Numbered from the stretch's first letter, positions 44,177-56,339 are shown. The stretch: DNA of 64,000 bases from Ochotona curzoniae (GCF_017591425.1 NW_024465777.1:5828001-5892000); one strand, 5' to 3'. Translations and numbers: made by a program. Notes: generated from the letters alone by a model not told the origin.

Positions 44177-44182
44177 AATAAA
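44177..44182 (+). terminator. ATP5IF1: ATP5IF1 polyadenylation signal AATAAA
   Basis: AATAAA lies 101 bases after the stop codon, giving a short 3' UTR of about 120 bases ending near 44190-44200. Confidence 0.85.
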
Positions 44183-44429
44183 CTGTCATCAGTGAGCCGT
44201 GTCCGGTGCCTTCCTCTGTCCGGGGTTAGATGGCTAGAAGCAATGCGGTCCCTGTGACAGGGAGCCCGCTGCGAGGGCAGTGCAGGGACATACCATGTGA
44301 GTGAGGATGGTGCGACATGGTCAAGGAGCCCCTCAGCCCATCCAGCCCAAAGTGTAAGGGGAAAGCTGCTTCAAGGGCAAACTCCAGCTAGGTGTAAAGA
44401 ATAGAGGGGGATGCTTGCTTCCCACAATG

Positions 44430-44895
44430 CATTGAGGGCCCATGTTACGGCACAGCAAGTAGCAGGGGCTCAGGCACTGGGCCGTCATCGGCTGCCTTTC
44501 CTGGAGCATTAACTGGAAGCACCATGGCCAGGACTCAAGGCAGCACTGCTCTACGTTATTGCAGCCTTGAGCTCTCTGTAATTCTGACTTTAAAATAAGT
44601 AAATGTTTTTCATTCTTTTTTTTTTTTTTTTAGTTGTTTGAGCACAACACGAAAGAGCACTCCACTGCTGCTTCGCTCCCCAAATCCCCACAAGGGCTTC
44701 AGCCAGGTCAGGCCTGAGCTCAGAACTGAAAATCCAATCCAGGTCTCCCGGTGGGTGGCAGGGACTGAGCTACTCGGCCATCACCTGCTCTTCCCATGGT
44801 ATGGGATTGTTTACAGGCCAGGACGCTCATCCGGGCACTCTGGTGTGAGATGTGGGTATCCCAACCAGCATCTAGGCCAAGCACTCTCCACTAGA
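44430..44895. repeat. Old CSINE fragments (plus tail to about 44610, minus copy 44618-44895)
   Basis: Tail-to-tail remnants just past the ATP5IF1 3' end. Confidence 0.6.
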
Positions 44896-45090
44896 GATGA
44901 TTTAAAGTTTACAGAAGGACTTGCAGAAGTCATATGCAAATACAATGCCGTTTGAACAAGAGATTGTCTAGATTTTGGACTCAATCCCCAATGGAAACAG
45001 CTTCAGCTGAACAAAAGGATCCTATTTAATATGATCGAATGAACTTCAGGATTAAAATGTGTGGAGAATTGTGTGAAATATACTTTTTTT

Positions 45091-45306
45091 TGGGCCTAGT
45101 GCGGTAGCCTAGTGGCTAAAGTCCTTGACTTGCACACACCAGGATCCCAAATGGGTGCCAATTTGTGTCCTTGCTGCTCCACTTTGCATCCAGCTCCCTG
45201 CTTGTGGCCTGGGAAAGCAGTTAAGGACAACCCAAAGCCTTGGGACCCTGCACCCATGTGGGAGATCCAGAAGAAGCTCCTGGGTCCTGGCTTCAGATTG
45301 ATTCAG
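45091..45306 (+). mobile_element. CSINE, type A, 3' truncated
   Basis: Breaks off after ggcttcagattgattcag. Confidence 0.85.
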
Positions 45307-45599
45307 ATGGGCAGAGTGCAGTTTGGAAATCCGATGGTGTTTTGCATTATTATGAAAGTCCTTTTTCTGTTTACATGTACCAGACCTCATCACTGGCTGG
45401 CCTGAGGGCAAGAACAAAGTGATTTGCTGGAAGAATGGGGACTGTTGTCTCACCGACTCCGCCGCAGTCGGCACAGGCAGGGACCAGAGCAGCCCTGCAC
45501 TGCGGGAGATGTGCCCACACAGCTCCCAGGCCGCTGGCTCAGAGTCCCTGGAGGATTTGTTATTTGTTTTTGAGATAAAGAAGTCTGGAATTACTTCTT

Positions 45600-45886
45600 C
45601 ATTAATTTGAAAGGCAGAGTCAAGAGTGAGGGAGAGACAGATCTTCCATCTGCTGGCTCTCTCTCCAAATGGTCACAACAGCCAGAAATGGGCCAGTCAG
45701 GAGCCAGCAGCCTCCTCTGGGGCCCTCGCACACGGGTACAGGATCCCAAGCACGCGGGCCATGCTGCAATGCCTTCCCAGGGCAGGTCACCAGGGACTTA
45801 GATCAGAAATGGACTTGGAACTAGCACCCATACGGAATGCTAGTACTTCAGGTGGCGGCTTTACCCACTATACCACGGTGCTGGCC
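45600..45886 (-). repeat. Old CSINE
   Basis: Ends ctataccacggtgctggccc. Confidence 0.8.
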
Positions 45887-46254
45887 CATGAACTCTGGAA
45901 TTTGACATAGTAAATTTATTTAACAATCACTCAACAGTTTTTGGGGCTGTTTCCTGGACTTGGCAGTGGCGGTGTGATGGTACAGCTGCCTATCAGCTTC
46001 CTCCTCAGCGTGGAACAAGTGGGGATGTGCTTAGCCATTTGGGAACAGGTGATAAAAGGCCAAGTCTCCTGCAGCAAGTGGAGAACCGCCAGCGGTTGGT
46101 GCTGGTGTTTGCGTGTGGCTGTGACACCAACCTTGGCAGCACGCCTGTGCAGGCCTACACAATGCAAACATGTCTGCCGGGAGCAAAATACCATGTCTTA
46201 CGTGTAATTCTCAATCCAGAACAGTGGAATGCCTTGGAAGCTCTAAAAGCTCGA

Positions 46255-46515
46255 GGATGAGGCATTTGATGCAACACTCTAACAGACATCACTTGGGCCA
46301 TCCCGCATGCCAGGACTTGCCTCCCCGCTGTGCTTCCCACTAACGTGAATCCTGGAAGGTAGCAATAAGGCTTCAGGGCCCGAGTGCCTGTTACCAGTGT
46401 GGCACCTGGCATCAGCCTGGCACAGCCCTGGCTGCTGTGAGCATTTGGGGAGCATACCAACAGATGGAAGATCAGTCTCCCTGATTTTCAAATAAAATGA
46501 AAATAAATAAGTCAA
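46255..46515 (+). repeat. Old CSINE
   Basis: Contains ggcacagccctggctgctgt and an aaataaataag tail. Confidence 0.68.
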
Positions 46516-46538
46516 TACATCTTAATAAATAAAGTCTT

Positions 46539-46838
46539 GGGCCGGCACAGTAGCCTAGCGGCTGAATCCTCACCTTGCCCGCGCCGGGATCCCAGATGGG
46601 CCTCATTTCTTATCCTGGATGCTCCACTTCCTTCCAGCTCTCTACTTGTGGCCTGAGAAAGCAGTGGAGCACAGCCCAAAGCCTTGGGATCCTGCACCCA
46701 CATGGGAGACCCAGAAGAAGCTCCTGGGTCCTGGCTTCAGATTGATTCAGTTCTGGCTGTTGTAGCCATTTGGGGAGCAAATCAGTAGATGGAAGATCTT
46801 TCTCTCCATAAATCTTTCAAATAAAAAAATAAAAATAA
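46539..46838 (+). mobile_element. CSINE, type A
   Basis: Head cagtagcctagcggctgaat. Confidence 0.9.
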
Positions 46839-47144
46839 GACTTCAAAAAATTCAAATAAAGCCTCAGGCCCCATTACATGGGATTATTTGAGATTGGGGT
46901 CTAGGCTCTAAAAGGTTCAGGTTTCCCCAGTGTGTAGCCAGAGCTGAGAGCCTTTAACCTAATGTGAGAGGTCAGGCCATTTGTCCACAACACAAGGTTC
47001 CAGACTGAAGGGGTCGGAGCGACTTTTTGCCTAATTCCCACAGAGAGGACCCTGGACCATTCCCCTATTCTTAAATACCATTGCTCCATATTCTGCATAG
47101 ACTATTTTCAGTTTTTTGTTATGTTTTCAGAAAATTGTATTTGG
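46839..47144. other. Unique intergenic sequence
   Basis: No gene or repeat family recognised. Confidence 0.4.
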
Positions 47145-47310
47145 CATCTCTACATATGTTTGCGAGGTGCTTGATGTGCGCTGAGGATGCAACCACAAGA
47201 TAATGACAGCAGCCATCCTCACGGAACCTACACCTATTAGAGCGAAACAGTGATTACATTACAAGTCCAACAACAATGTGGGAAGCACTCTAATGGGAGG
47301 AGTGGATTGC
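47145..47310 (+). repeat. L2-like fragment
   Basis: GAGGTGCTTGATGTGCGCTGAGG, then CAGCAGCCATCCTCACGGA and CAGTGATTACATTACAAG, follow the L2 3' end. Confidence 0.5.
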
Positions 47311-47504
47311 TGGGGAGGCCATGGGACAGGCACCCCTCTCCAGCCTGGTGCTGGAGCATCTGAAGAAAAATGTCATTGACCATGGGTATCCGCGAACTAA
47401 CAGCAGTTCAACTGTGTGTATGGACGGAGCACAGAGGAACCTGGGGACAGAGCCCGTCACTCTTCCACACACTGGCTTGGCTGTATGTAAGCTTATTTTC
47501 TTTT

Positions 47505-47833
47505 AAAGACTCTATTTTCATTTTTATTGCAAAGTCAGAAATACAGAAAGGAGGAGAGACAAAGAAGAAGACCTTCCATCCGATGAATCACTCCCCAAGT
47601 GACCACAACGGCTGGTGCTGTGCTGATCCAGAGCCAGGAGCCAGCAACTTCCTCCAGGTCTGCCATGCGGGGGCGGGGTCCCAAGGCTTTGGACTGTCCT
47701 TGACTGCTTTCCCAGGCCACAAGCAGGGAGCTGGATGGGAAGCAGGGGCTGCCAGGATTAGAACCAGAGACCACATGGGATCCCAGTGTGTACAAGGTGA
47801 GCACTTTAACCACTACGCTATTGCACCAGGCCC
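47505..47833 (-). mobile_element. CSINE, type B
   Basis: Right end ttaaccactacgctattgca. Confidence 0.9.
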
Positions 47834-47899
47834 AAGACCACATATCTTGTGATTTTCCCTGTGGCTGGTGTTTGAGTCCAGTGCTCTAAGCTGGAGAGT

Positions 47900-49640
47900 C
47901 CCCCAAGAAAGCCCGCCTGTGGTGACCTTAGACCTGACTCTTGTGTGAGCCAGCTAGTGCAGGGTCAGTTTTGCTCTTTTTTGCACTAGCCAATTCAGGT
48001 ACGGTTAGAGGTAACTACCTGGTCAGTCCTGCCCTAGCCCCATCTCTCACGCAAACTGACTGATGCTATGGCCTAGCCCTGCCCAGCCCACCACAGGCCC
48101 AGTCCTCATGCATACTAGTGGGTTCTGTGACCTAACTGAGACAACCAACCCTCAGTAGCCCCCACCAGCCCCAGTTTTTAGCTGGCATGAGCTACAGCCA
48201 AGCCTCATTCAACCTGTGTCTCATCTGGCTCTCATGAACACCCATGGGTGCTGCAGCTTAGCACAGCCGAACCTACCCCCAATCCCAACCTACATATATG
48301 CTAACGGGTACTACTGCTGTAACCAGCTTAGCCCACCCCCAGCCCTGTTTGTCATGCTCACCAGTGGAAGCCGCAGCCTAGTGAGAGAGTACCCACAGTT
48401 CCCCCAACCAACCAGCTACCAGGCTGATTTTGTGCTTGCCACGGGTACTGCAGTCCAGCCTAGTATGACTAACACACAATTCCAGTACTGCTAGCAGATG
48501 TGGTGGCCCAGCCTGCCAGCCCACGATCATTCTGGCTTGCTCTTGCACTAACAAGTACAGCAGCCTCTCCCAGTTGGGCCTGTCCCAGCTCAGCTCACGG
48601 GCTGGCTGACTAGTACTGCAGCCCTGCCCAGGCTGACCCGCTCCAGTCCCAGTTCTCATACTCACCACTGGAAGCAGTGATCCAGCAGGGCAGTCCCTGG
48701 AGTTCCCCTACCAGGCCAGCTCCCAGCCCTAGATCTTGTGCATGCCAGCGGTTGCTGAGGCCCAGTCTGAAATGGTCTACTCCCATTTTCAGCATTTGCC
48801 AGCAGGTGCTACAGCCTGGCTCAATATGGCCTGTCCTGGTCCTAACTCGCCGGCCAGTGCAGCAGCCTGGCTCAATATGGCCTGTCCTGGTCCTAACTCG
48901 CCGGCCAGTGCAGCAGCCTGGCTCAATCTGCACTACCTCCAGCACTCATGTGAACTGGTGGGTGTTGCATTCCAACTTGGCCTGGACTGCACCCTGCTCT
49001 AGCTTTTGGTCATGCAGTGTGTGCTGTGGACTATCCCAACCCAGCCCAGCCCAGCCCAAACCCAAACTGCTCACACATATGCCAATGGGTGCTGCAGCCC
49101 AGCCCAGCCCAGCCTGTCCTGCCTCCAGCCCTGACTCACACACACCCCAGCAGGAGCTGAACTTTAGCAGAGGGAGTTCCCCATATTTCCCTACAAGATT
49201 TGTTCCCAGCCCAGATTTTGCATCTGTTAAAAGGTGCTGTGGCCCAGTCTAACATGGCCTGCCCTAGTCCTGGTACTGTGGCCTACCCCAACTGGCCCAT
49301 GCCCATTCTGATTTTTACCAGTGGATGCTACAGCCTAGCCCGCCCTGGTCCACCCCCAAACCTGACTTTCACGTGACCTGGCAGGTTCTGAGGCCTAACC
49401 TGGCTTGTCTCACACTGATTCTGGCTCTCACAAACACAACAGGCGCTGGATGCTAGCCCAGTTTGGCTCATTCCCAGGCCCAGCCCAGTACATGATGATA
49501 AGTGCTGCTGCCTTGACTGGCCTGACTTGCCTACAGCCCGAGTTTTTGCACTCACCAGTGGGAACCGCTGCCGAGCAGGGGAGTTCCCAAAGTTCCCTTA
49601 CCAGGCCCGCACCCCACCCCCAATCTCATGCATGCCAGCA
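47900..49640 (-). repeat. Degenerate higher-order tandem-repeat array (about 1.7 kb)
   Basis: Read on the minus strand, units of roughly 55-75 bp recur with cores GCCAGGCTGCAGCACC and CAGGACAGGC. A distinctive unit with GGGAACTCC, CCTGCT and CCACTGGTGAGT recurs near 49590, 49170, 48690 and 48390, giving a coarser 300-480-bp rhythm. The array abuts a minus SINE at 49642. It carries no gene; long plus frames here reflect in-frame repeat lengths. Confidence 0.7.
48812..48913. repeat. Perfect 51-bp tandem duplication
   Basis: Units 48812-48862 and 48863-48913 are identical and a third begins at 48914 before diverging. Since 51 is a multiple of three, the open plus frame repeats a 17-residue motif (PGSIWPVLVLTRRPVQQ). 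Confidence 0.9.
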
Positions 49641-49641
49641 G

Positions 49642-49897
49642 ATTTACAGAGAGGAGGAGAGAAAGATCTTCCATCTGCTGGTTCACTAACCCCCCCATGA
49701 TTGCAATAGCCAGAGCTGAGCTGATCTGAAGCCTGAAGCCAGGAGCCTCTTCTAGGTCTCCTATGGGGGTGCAGGGTCCCAACGCCACAAGCAGGGAACT
49801 GGATGGAAAATAGAGCAGCAGGGACATGAACCAGCACCCACATGGGATCCCAGCGCATGCAACGGAAGGATTCAGCCACTAGGCTATTGTCCTGGGC
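49642..49897 (-). mobile_element. CSINE missing its A-tail, abutting the tandem array
   Basis: Starts at gatttacagagaggagg; no T-rich end. Confidence 0.82.
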
Positions 49898-49904
49898 TTG
49901 TGGA

Positions 49905-50325
49905 AATAGTAGTTTTAATATGTGTTCATCAGCTGGCAACCTATTAGCTATTGTGAATAGCGCTGTTGTTCAGATCCATGTGCAACTACTTGTTTAAACA
50001 CCTGTGTTCAACTATTTTCAGCATATGAGTGGCTTTGCTGAATCATCTGGATAATCCTGTGTTCAACTGAATGGGAAAATGCCAAACTGCTTTCTTTCCA
50101 CAGTAGTTGCAGCATTTTGCATTCTCACTGGTCTCACTGCTTCCTTGCTAGCATTTATTATGGCTAACTTTTTGACTCTAGTAATCCTAGTAATTGTGAA
50201 GTAATATCTCATGATGATTTTAATCTGCATTTCTCTGCTAGCTAATAGTGGCAAGCCTCTTATGTGATTGAGGGTCATTTGTGTCTTCCTCAAAGAAGTG
50301 AATATTCAAATCCTTTGCCTATTTT
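49905..50325 (-). mobile_element. LINE-1 ORF2 fragment, antisense, left part
   Basis: TTTAATCTGCATTTCTCTG and AATATTCAAATCCTTTGCC are typical antisense L1 ORF2. A younger minus SINE interrupts it at 50330. Confidence 0.75.
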
Positions 50326-50329
50326 TTTA

Positions 50330-50657
50330 AAAAGATTTATTTTATTCTTATTGGAAAGTCATATATACAGAGAGGAGTAGAGACAAAGAGAAAGATCTTC
50401 CATCTTATGATTCACTCCCCAAGCAGCAGCACTGGCTGGAGCTGAGCCGATCCGAAGCCAGGAGCCCAGAGCCACTTCTGGGTCTCCCTTGTGGTTTCAG
50501 GGTCCCAAAACTTTGGGCCATCCTCTAACGCTTTCCCAGGCCACCTGCAGGGAGCTGGATGGGAAACAGGACTGCCAGGATCAGAACTGGTGCCCAAATG
50601 GGATCCCAGGGGTGTTCAAGGCAAGGACTTTAGCTACTAAGCTAACATGCTGGGACC
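50330..50657 (-). mobile_element. CSINE, type A, inside L1
   Basis: Full length; interrupts the antisense L1 ORF2. Confidence 0.9.
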
Positions 50658-50697
50658 CTTTGTCTACTTAAAAAAAAGGAGGGGGCTATTTATTTAT

Positions 50698-51030
50698 TTT
50701 TTAAGTTACAGAGATGACTTAGTTATCTAATCTTCCACCTGCAAGTGCTAACATACCATATGAGTACCAGTTTGTGTCCTAGCTGCTCCGCTTCCTATCT
50801 AGCTCCCTGCTTGTGGCCTGGGAAAGCAGTCGAGGATGGCCCAAAGCCATCCCAACTCCTCTGCTTCCAAACAGCTTCCAGACGATGTATCCTGGGAGAC
50901 AATAGATGATGGTAAAAGTACGTGGGCCACTGCCACCTATGTGGGAGACCCGAACGGAGTTCCAGGTTCCTGACTATTATGGACACATGGGAAATAAATC
51001 AGTAAGATCTCTCTCCCAATGGCCTTCTGT
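50698..51030 (+). repeat. Two CSINE fragments (50698-50848, 50849-51030)
   Basis: The first is 3' truncated after ggatggcccaaagcc; the second is older. Confidence 0.68.
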
Positions 51031-51034
51031 TATT

Positions 51035-51260
51035 TTGCCTTTAGGTAGATGAAAATAATTTAAACACGTCTAAGGTTTTAATTATGACAAAAGTCAATGT
51101 CTTATAGTTTTACCTCTAAGTATTCTATAAAGAATTCTATGCTTTTAGCTCTTCCATTTAGGTTTTTCATCCATTTTGTGTACATTTTTTGTGTAGTGTA
51201 TATAGCAGAAGTTCAGTTGCATTCTCTCATTGTGACTGTCCAGTTGTGCTGGGCCAGGGA
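51035..51260 (-). mobile_element. LINE-1 ORF2 fragment, antisense, right part
   Basis: TTTCATCCATTTTGTGTACA and TGACTGTCCAGTTGTGCTGG continue antisense ORF2 from the fragment ending at 50325, interrupted by three SINE segments. Confidence 0.7.
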
Positions 51261-51629
51261 ACATAGAATGGGGGGAAGAGGATGATTTTGCATGTCTATT
51301 CCAATCTAGTCATCACCTTGTAGGGTGATCTGAAAGGAGAAGCCTGAAGGATATGACAGGTGCAAGGAGGTGACCAGTCATTCGTCCCGAGGTCTCACAG
51401 CAAAGGCTTGCCATGGTCAAACAGCAGCAGTGGCAACCAGCGTGAGTTCGGGAAGAAGAAAACAATGGGTTAGTGTTACTCATGAGATTACACAAGTAGC
51501 AGCAAAATTTATACTTCTGGACATTCCATTCCACTTGATTTTATGCAAATTAATTGACTTTTGGCCTGGTCTTACCCAGAAATTTAAAACAAATATTTAA
51601 GTGAATGAGTTGAGAACCATGCATGAGGA
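51261..51629. other. Unique intergenic sequence
   Basis: No gene or clear repeat; it ends in the poly(A) tract at 51630. Confidence 0.4.
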
Positions 51630-51654
51630 AAAAAAAAAAAAAAAAAAAAAAAAA
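51630..51654 (+). repeat. Poly(A) tract
   Basis: About 25-28 A residues just upstream of the GAPDH pseudogene; possibly the tail of an older insertion. Confidence 0.85.
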
Positions 51655-51731
51655 GCCTGGAGAATTTGTTAAGAAGCCCTGGTTTTTATCCCTATTCCAC
51701 TGCTGCCTCTTACCTTGACCCTGAGCAAGAA

Positions 51732-52105
51732 GGTGTCACTGTTCAAGTCGCAGGAGACAACCTGGTCCTCCACCTTGGATGCTGGGGCTGACATTGCCCT
51801 CAATGACCACTTTGTCAAGCTCATCTCCTGGTATGACAACTAATTTAGCTACAGCAACAGGGTGGTGGACCTCATGGTCCACATGACCTTGAAGGAATAA
51901 CAGCCCCCGGGACCACCAACCACAGAAAGAATACCAGAGGAAGAGCAAGGCTGTTGGGAGTCCCTACCCTGGCTCAGTCCCCACCACACTGAGCATCTGC
52001 CCTTTCACAATCTGCAACCCAGACCCCCTGGAGTAAGGGAGGGGCCTTAAGAGCCCCATCATGTGATGCTACCATCAGTAACATCTCCATACCCCGCCCC
52101 AAATG
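51732..52105 (+). pseudogene. GAPDH processed pseudogene, 3' end, with inverted 5' piece
   Basis: From 51769 the plus strand matches the last 43 codons of GAPDH (STLDAGADIALNDHFVKLISWYDN, then FSYSNRVVDLMVHMTLKE and stop at 51898-51900), with GAA changed to a stop TAA at 51841-51843. GAPDH-like 3' UTR continues to about 52105. Just upstream, 51732-51770 is GAPDH in the opposite orientation; its reverse complement encodes EDQVVSCDLNSDT, the codons immediately before. No introns are present. No clear poly(A) tail remains. Confidence 0.9.
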
Positions 52106-52479
52106 CATGATTTGGGAATTTGCCATGAAAGCTGTCGATTTTAAAACTTAATAGTTTATTCCTTTTTTTTTTTTAAGAACCCAGAGCATGTTTAGTAAAC
52201 CAAATTATGACACAGTATATGTCCAGCTACAACCTGAACAATGCAAGTAGAGATGTATGCCCTTGTATTGACTTGGTCAGGCTATTTTCAGATGTCTTTG
52301 CTCATCTGAGCTATTTATATTTGCTCTGTCTCCTTCCTTGTTGATTCTGGCTGCCAAAGTTTGGACATTATTCAGCTCTGTATTCTGCGCAGTCCCTCTC
52401 CCCAACCCAACACATGCAACATAGTGCCAGACCCATCGTGGGCATTGAGAATGTTCACAGAAGCAGGCTTGTTTCACAA
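52106..52479. other. Unique intergenic sequence after the GAPDH pseudogene
   Basis: Nothing recognised apart from weak MIR-like words near 52425. Confidence 0.4.
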
Positions 52480-53110
52480 GGAACTGTTAACCTGCCACCT
52501 GTAGTTCCAGCATTCCATGTGAGTGCCAGTTGGCTTTCCAGCTGCTCCACTTCCTATTAATGTGCCTGGGAAAGTAGCAGATGACCCAAGGGCTTAGATC
52601 ATTGCTATCCAAGTGGGAGACTCAAATGGAGTCCCGGTCTCCCAGCTTTGGCCAAGGCCAGCCCAGCTCTAATTGTTATGGCACTTGAGGAGTGAATCAG
52701 TAGTTAGAAGATCTCTCTCTCTGTGTATGTGTCTTTTCTGTATTTTTAATTCTGCCTTTCAAATAATTAAATATTTATTTAAAAGACTTATTTCATTTTT
52801 ATTGGAAAGACAGATATACAGAGAGAAGGAGAGATAGAAAGGAAGATCTTCCATCCAAATGGCTACAAAAGCTGGAGCTGAGCCAACCCAAGCCAGAAGC
52901 AATGAATTTCTTCTGGGTTTCCCATGTATGCACATGGTCCCAAGGCTTTGGGTCATCCTCTACTGCTTTCCCAGGCTACAAGCAGAGAGCTGGATGGGAA
53001 GTGGAGCTACGTGATTAGAACCAGCACCAATATGGGATGCCAGCACAAGCAAGTTGATGATTTAGCCACTAGACTATCGTACCAATCCAAATAATTAAAT
53101 CTTTCTAAAA
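52480..53110 (+). repeat. Old CSINE split in its tail by a minus copy (52783-53090)
   Basis: The tail phrase caaataattaaat occurs on both sides of the inner copy. Confidence 0.82.
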
Positions 53111-53334
53111 AAGACTTTATTAGTACCAATGGTCTTAAGCATATTTATTCATAACCTTCAACCCATGAACCTGCTTCTAGGAATTTAATCTGGGTTTATA
53201 GTATAATGTTTTATATATGTTCATCTAACATAGTGAAAAATGGGGAATAAAATGATAAACATCCAACAGTCGGGATCAATGAACATGTAATAGTACAAAT
53301 AACATTCTGCAGCCATTAAAATTGTGTTCAAGAG
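53111..53334 (+). mobile_element. LINE-1 fragment (old)
   Basis: CCTGCTTCTAGGAATTTA and CTGCAGCCATTAAAATTGTG match L1 3' ORF2/3' UTR. The AT-rich piece at 54520-54650 may continue it. Confidence 0.6.
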
Positions 53335-53545
53335 GTGGGTGTTTTCCTCCCATTAGGATGCCTGTGTCCCACAACAGTCCCTGGGTTCAGAACTCGGCTC
53401 TGTCCTCGACTCCAGCAGCAGACCCTAATAGACAGCAAGTGAATGGGTTTGCGTTGCTGGTACCCATGAGGAAAGTGTGGTTTGCATCTCCAGCTGTCAG
53501 CACCAGCTGAACCCAGTCCAAACCAGCTGCTGTTAGGGGCATTTG
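53335..53545 (+). repeat. Old CSINE-like fragment
   Basis: Recognised mainly from gcctgtgtcccacaacagtc. Confidence 0.45.
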
Positions 53546-53554
53546 TGCTTTTTG

Positions 53555-53835
53555 TTTTTAACAAGATTTATTTATTTTGATTTGATATGCATAGTCACAT
53601 ACAAATAAGGAGAGAGAGAGAGAGAGATCCTCCATCCTCTGGTTCACTCCCTGCATGGCTGTAACAGGTCTCCCACATGGCTGCAGGAGTCTAAGCACTG
53701 GGGCCATCTTCTATTGCTTCCCCAGGAGCATCAGCATGGAGACCAGTCAGCAGCGGGTCAGCCAAGACTTGAATCCCTCTCCTTACAGGACTCGAACCAT
53801 TGGTGGAGGTGAAGGCTTAACTGGCACTAACCCCA
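53555..53835 (-). repeat. Old CSINE with retained target-site duplication
   Basis: aggggcatttgtg lies near 53535 and 53836. Confidence 0.78.
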
Positions 53836-53954
53836 AGGGGCATTTGTGAACTTATGAATACAAGGTCTCTCTTGTTGACTGTCTCTTCCACATCTCCTTC
53901 CCTCTCTCTCACATACGTAAATAGATCATTTATGATCATTTATAGGACCATTTA

Positions 53955-54235
53955 TGACACCATCACTGGAGTGCAGTTTGGGTTCCAGCTGCTCCACTTC
54001 TGGCCCAGCTCTCTGCCAACACACCTGGAAAGATGACAGATGATGGCTCAACCCTCGGCCTTACCCGGCCCCACTACTCATGCACTCATGTGTGAGACCT
54101 GCTTGGAGTTCCTGGTATCTGGCTTCAGCCTAGCCCAGGCCTGGCAGTTTCAGCCTCTGGAGAAATAAATCAGCAGACAGAACTCTGTGTTTATCTCTCT
54201 GTAACTCTGCCTTTCATGTAAATAAATATTTCAAA
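53955..54235 (+). repeat. Old CSINE
   Basis: Contains tgctccacttctggcccagc. Confidence 0.75.
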
Positions 54236-54247
54236 ACATTTTTAACT

Positions 54248-54517
54248 GGGGCCATCACCATGATGTCGTAGGCTAAGCCTCTGTCTGGAACATTAGCATT
54301 CCATATGGGTGCCAGTTCAAGTCCCACCTCAGACATAGGCCTGTGAGAGCAACAGAGAATGACTCAAGTTTGGGCACCAACACCCACATGGGAGACCCAG
54401 AAGCTCCTGGCCCCCAGCTTTGGACTAGTCCAGCTCTGGCTGTTGGGGTCATTTAGGGGTGAACCAGTGGATGGAAGAACTCTCTCTCTCTTCAAATAAA
54501 AATAAATAAATCTTTTA
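54248..54517 (+). repeat. CSINE, intermediate
   Basis: Head atgatgtcgtaggctaagcc. Confidence 0.82.
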
Positions 54518-54822
54518 AAAATTATGTCATATTAATGTCATAAACATGATCAGGAAATCTGGTAAGTGGGAAAAGAAGGTTATATAATACTTCTTTTATA
54601 TACTAGAAAAAATGAAGACAGCAAATACATGATAAAATGTCATATGTAATAGATGTATGCTTGAACCTTGGTTCTCTTGTGGTGGAGGAATTGGGATTTG
54701 AAAGGCTTCATCTTCCTCCACTCCCTGGTTAACTCCCCAAAGCCCATGAACAGTGAGAGCTCACCATTCACAGGAGTCTCCCATGTGAGTGGCAAGGGTC
54801 AAGTATTTTTTAAAAATATATC

Positions 54823-55142
54823 TTTTTTAAATTTTTATTGCAAAGTCAAATATACAGAGAGGAAGATAGACAGAGAGGAAGATCTTCCATCTGCTGATTC
54901 ACTCCCCAAGTGGCCACAATGACCTGAGCTCAGCCGATCCGAAGCCAGGAGCCAGGAACTTCCTCCAAGTCTCCCACACAGGTGCAGGGTCCCAAGGCTT
55001 TGGACCATCCTCGATTGCCTTCCCAGGCTACAAGCAGGGAGCTGGATGGGAAGCAGGGCTGCCAGTATTAGAACAGGTGCCCACATGGGATCCTGGTGCA
55101 TTCAAGGGGAGGACTTTAGCTGCTAGGCCACCGTGTCGGGCC
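54823..55142 (-). mobile_element. CSINE, type A, with target-site duplication
   Basis: ggtcaagtattt flanks the copy near 54797 and 55145. Confidence 0.92.
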
Positions 55143-55217
55143 CAAGGTCAAGTATTTGAGTATTATCTGCCTTGCCACAATGTCTACCACAAAAGAATCT
55201 TAAAAAAAAAAATTACA

Positions 55218-55519
55218 AGGATGGATGTTCGGCACAACCGACTAAGATGGCACTTACGACACCCGCATCCCCCACACAGGAGTGCTGGACTTGAGCCCAG
55301 CTTTGTTTCCAATCCCACTTCCTGCTAAGGCAGCTGCTGGCAAACAGTAGTGATGACTAAAGTGCTCCCTGCCATCCCTGTGTGAAACTCACATTGAATT
55401 TCTAGCTCCTCGTTTTCCACCTGGCCTAGCCCCGATTGTTACACACATTTCTGGAAATCAGTAGAGAGAACATCTCTGTATCTTTCCTTCTGCTATTCAT
55501 ATAACAAATAATTAAAAAT
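55218..55519 (+). repeat. Old CSINE
   Basis: Head cggcacaaccgactaagatg. Confidence 0.72.
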
Positions 55520-55525
55520 CAGAAT

Positions 55526-55850
55526 TGGGCCCCGCTGCAATAACCTAGTGGCTTAATCTTCACCTGTATCTGCTGGCATCCCATGTGGCACTGTTCCCTA
55601 TCCCAGCCATTCCACTTCCCATCCAGCTCCCTGCTTGTGGCCTGGGAAAGCCATGGAGGATAGGCAAAGCCTTGAGACCCTGTACCATGTGGGAGAATCA
55701 GAGTAGGCTCCTGGCTTCAGATCAGCTCAGCTCCAGCCATTGTGGCCACCTGAGGAGTAAACCAGTGAACAAAAGAAAATTCTGTCTCTCTTTCTCTCTG
55801 CATATCTGCCTTTCCAAATAAATAAATGAATAACTAAAAAAAAATCTTTA
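55526..55850 (+). mobile_element. CSINE, intermediate
   Basis: Head gcaataacctagtggcttaa. Confidence 0.87.
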
Positions 55851-55862
55851 ATTAAAAAAAGT

Positions 55863-56332
<470 letters not shown>

Positions 56333-56339
56333 GATTGCA

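Noticed and set aside
48677..49252. 191-codon plus-strand frame with a repeated 17-residue motif
   Set aside because: It lies wholly in the degenerate tandem array; the frame stays open because unit lengths are near multiples of three. No domain or splice context.
47900..49640. CRISPR-like repeat array
   Set aside because: Units are degenerate and contiguous with no unique spacers, in a mammalian genome.
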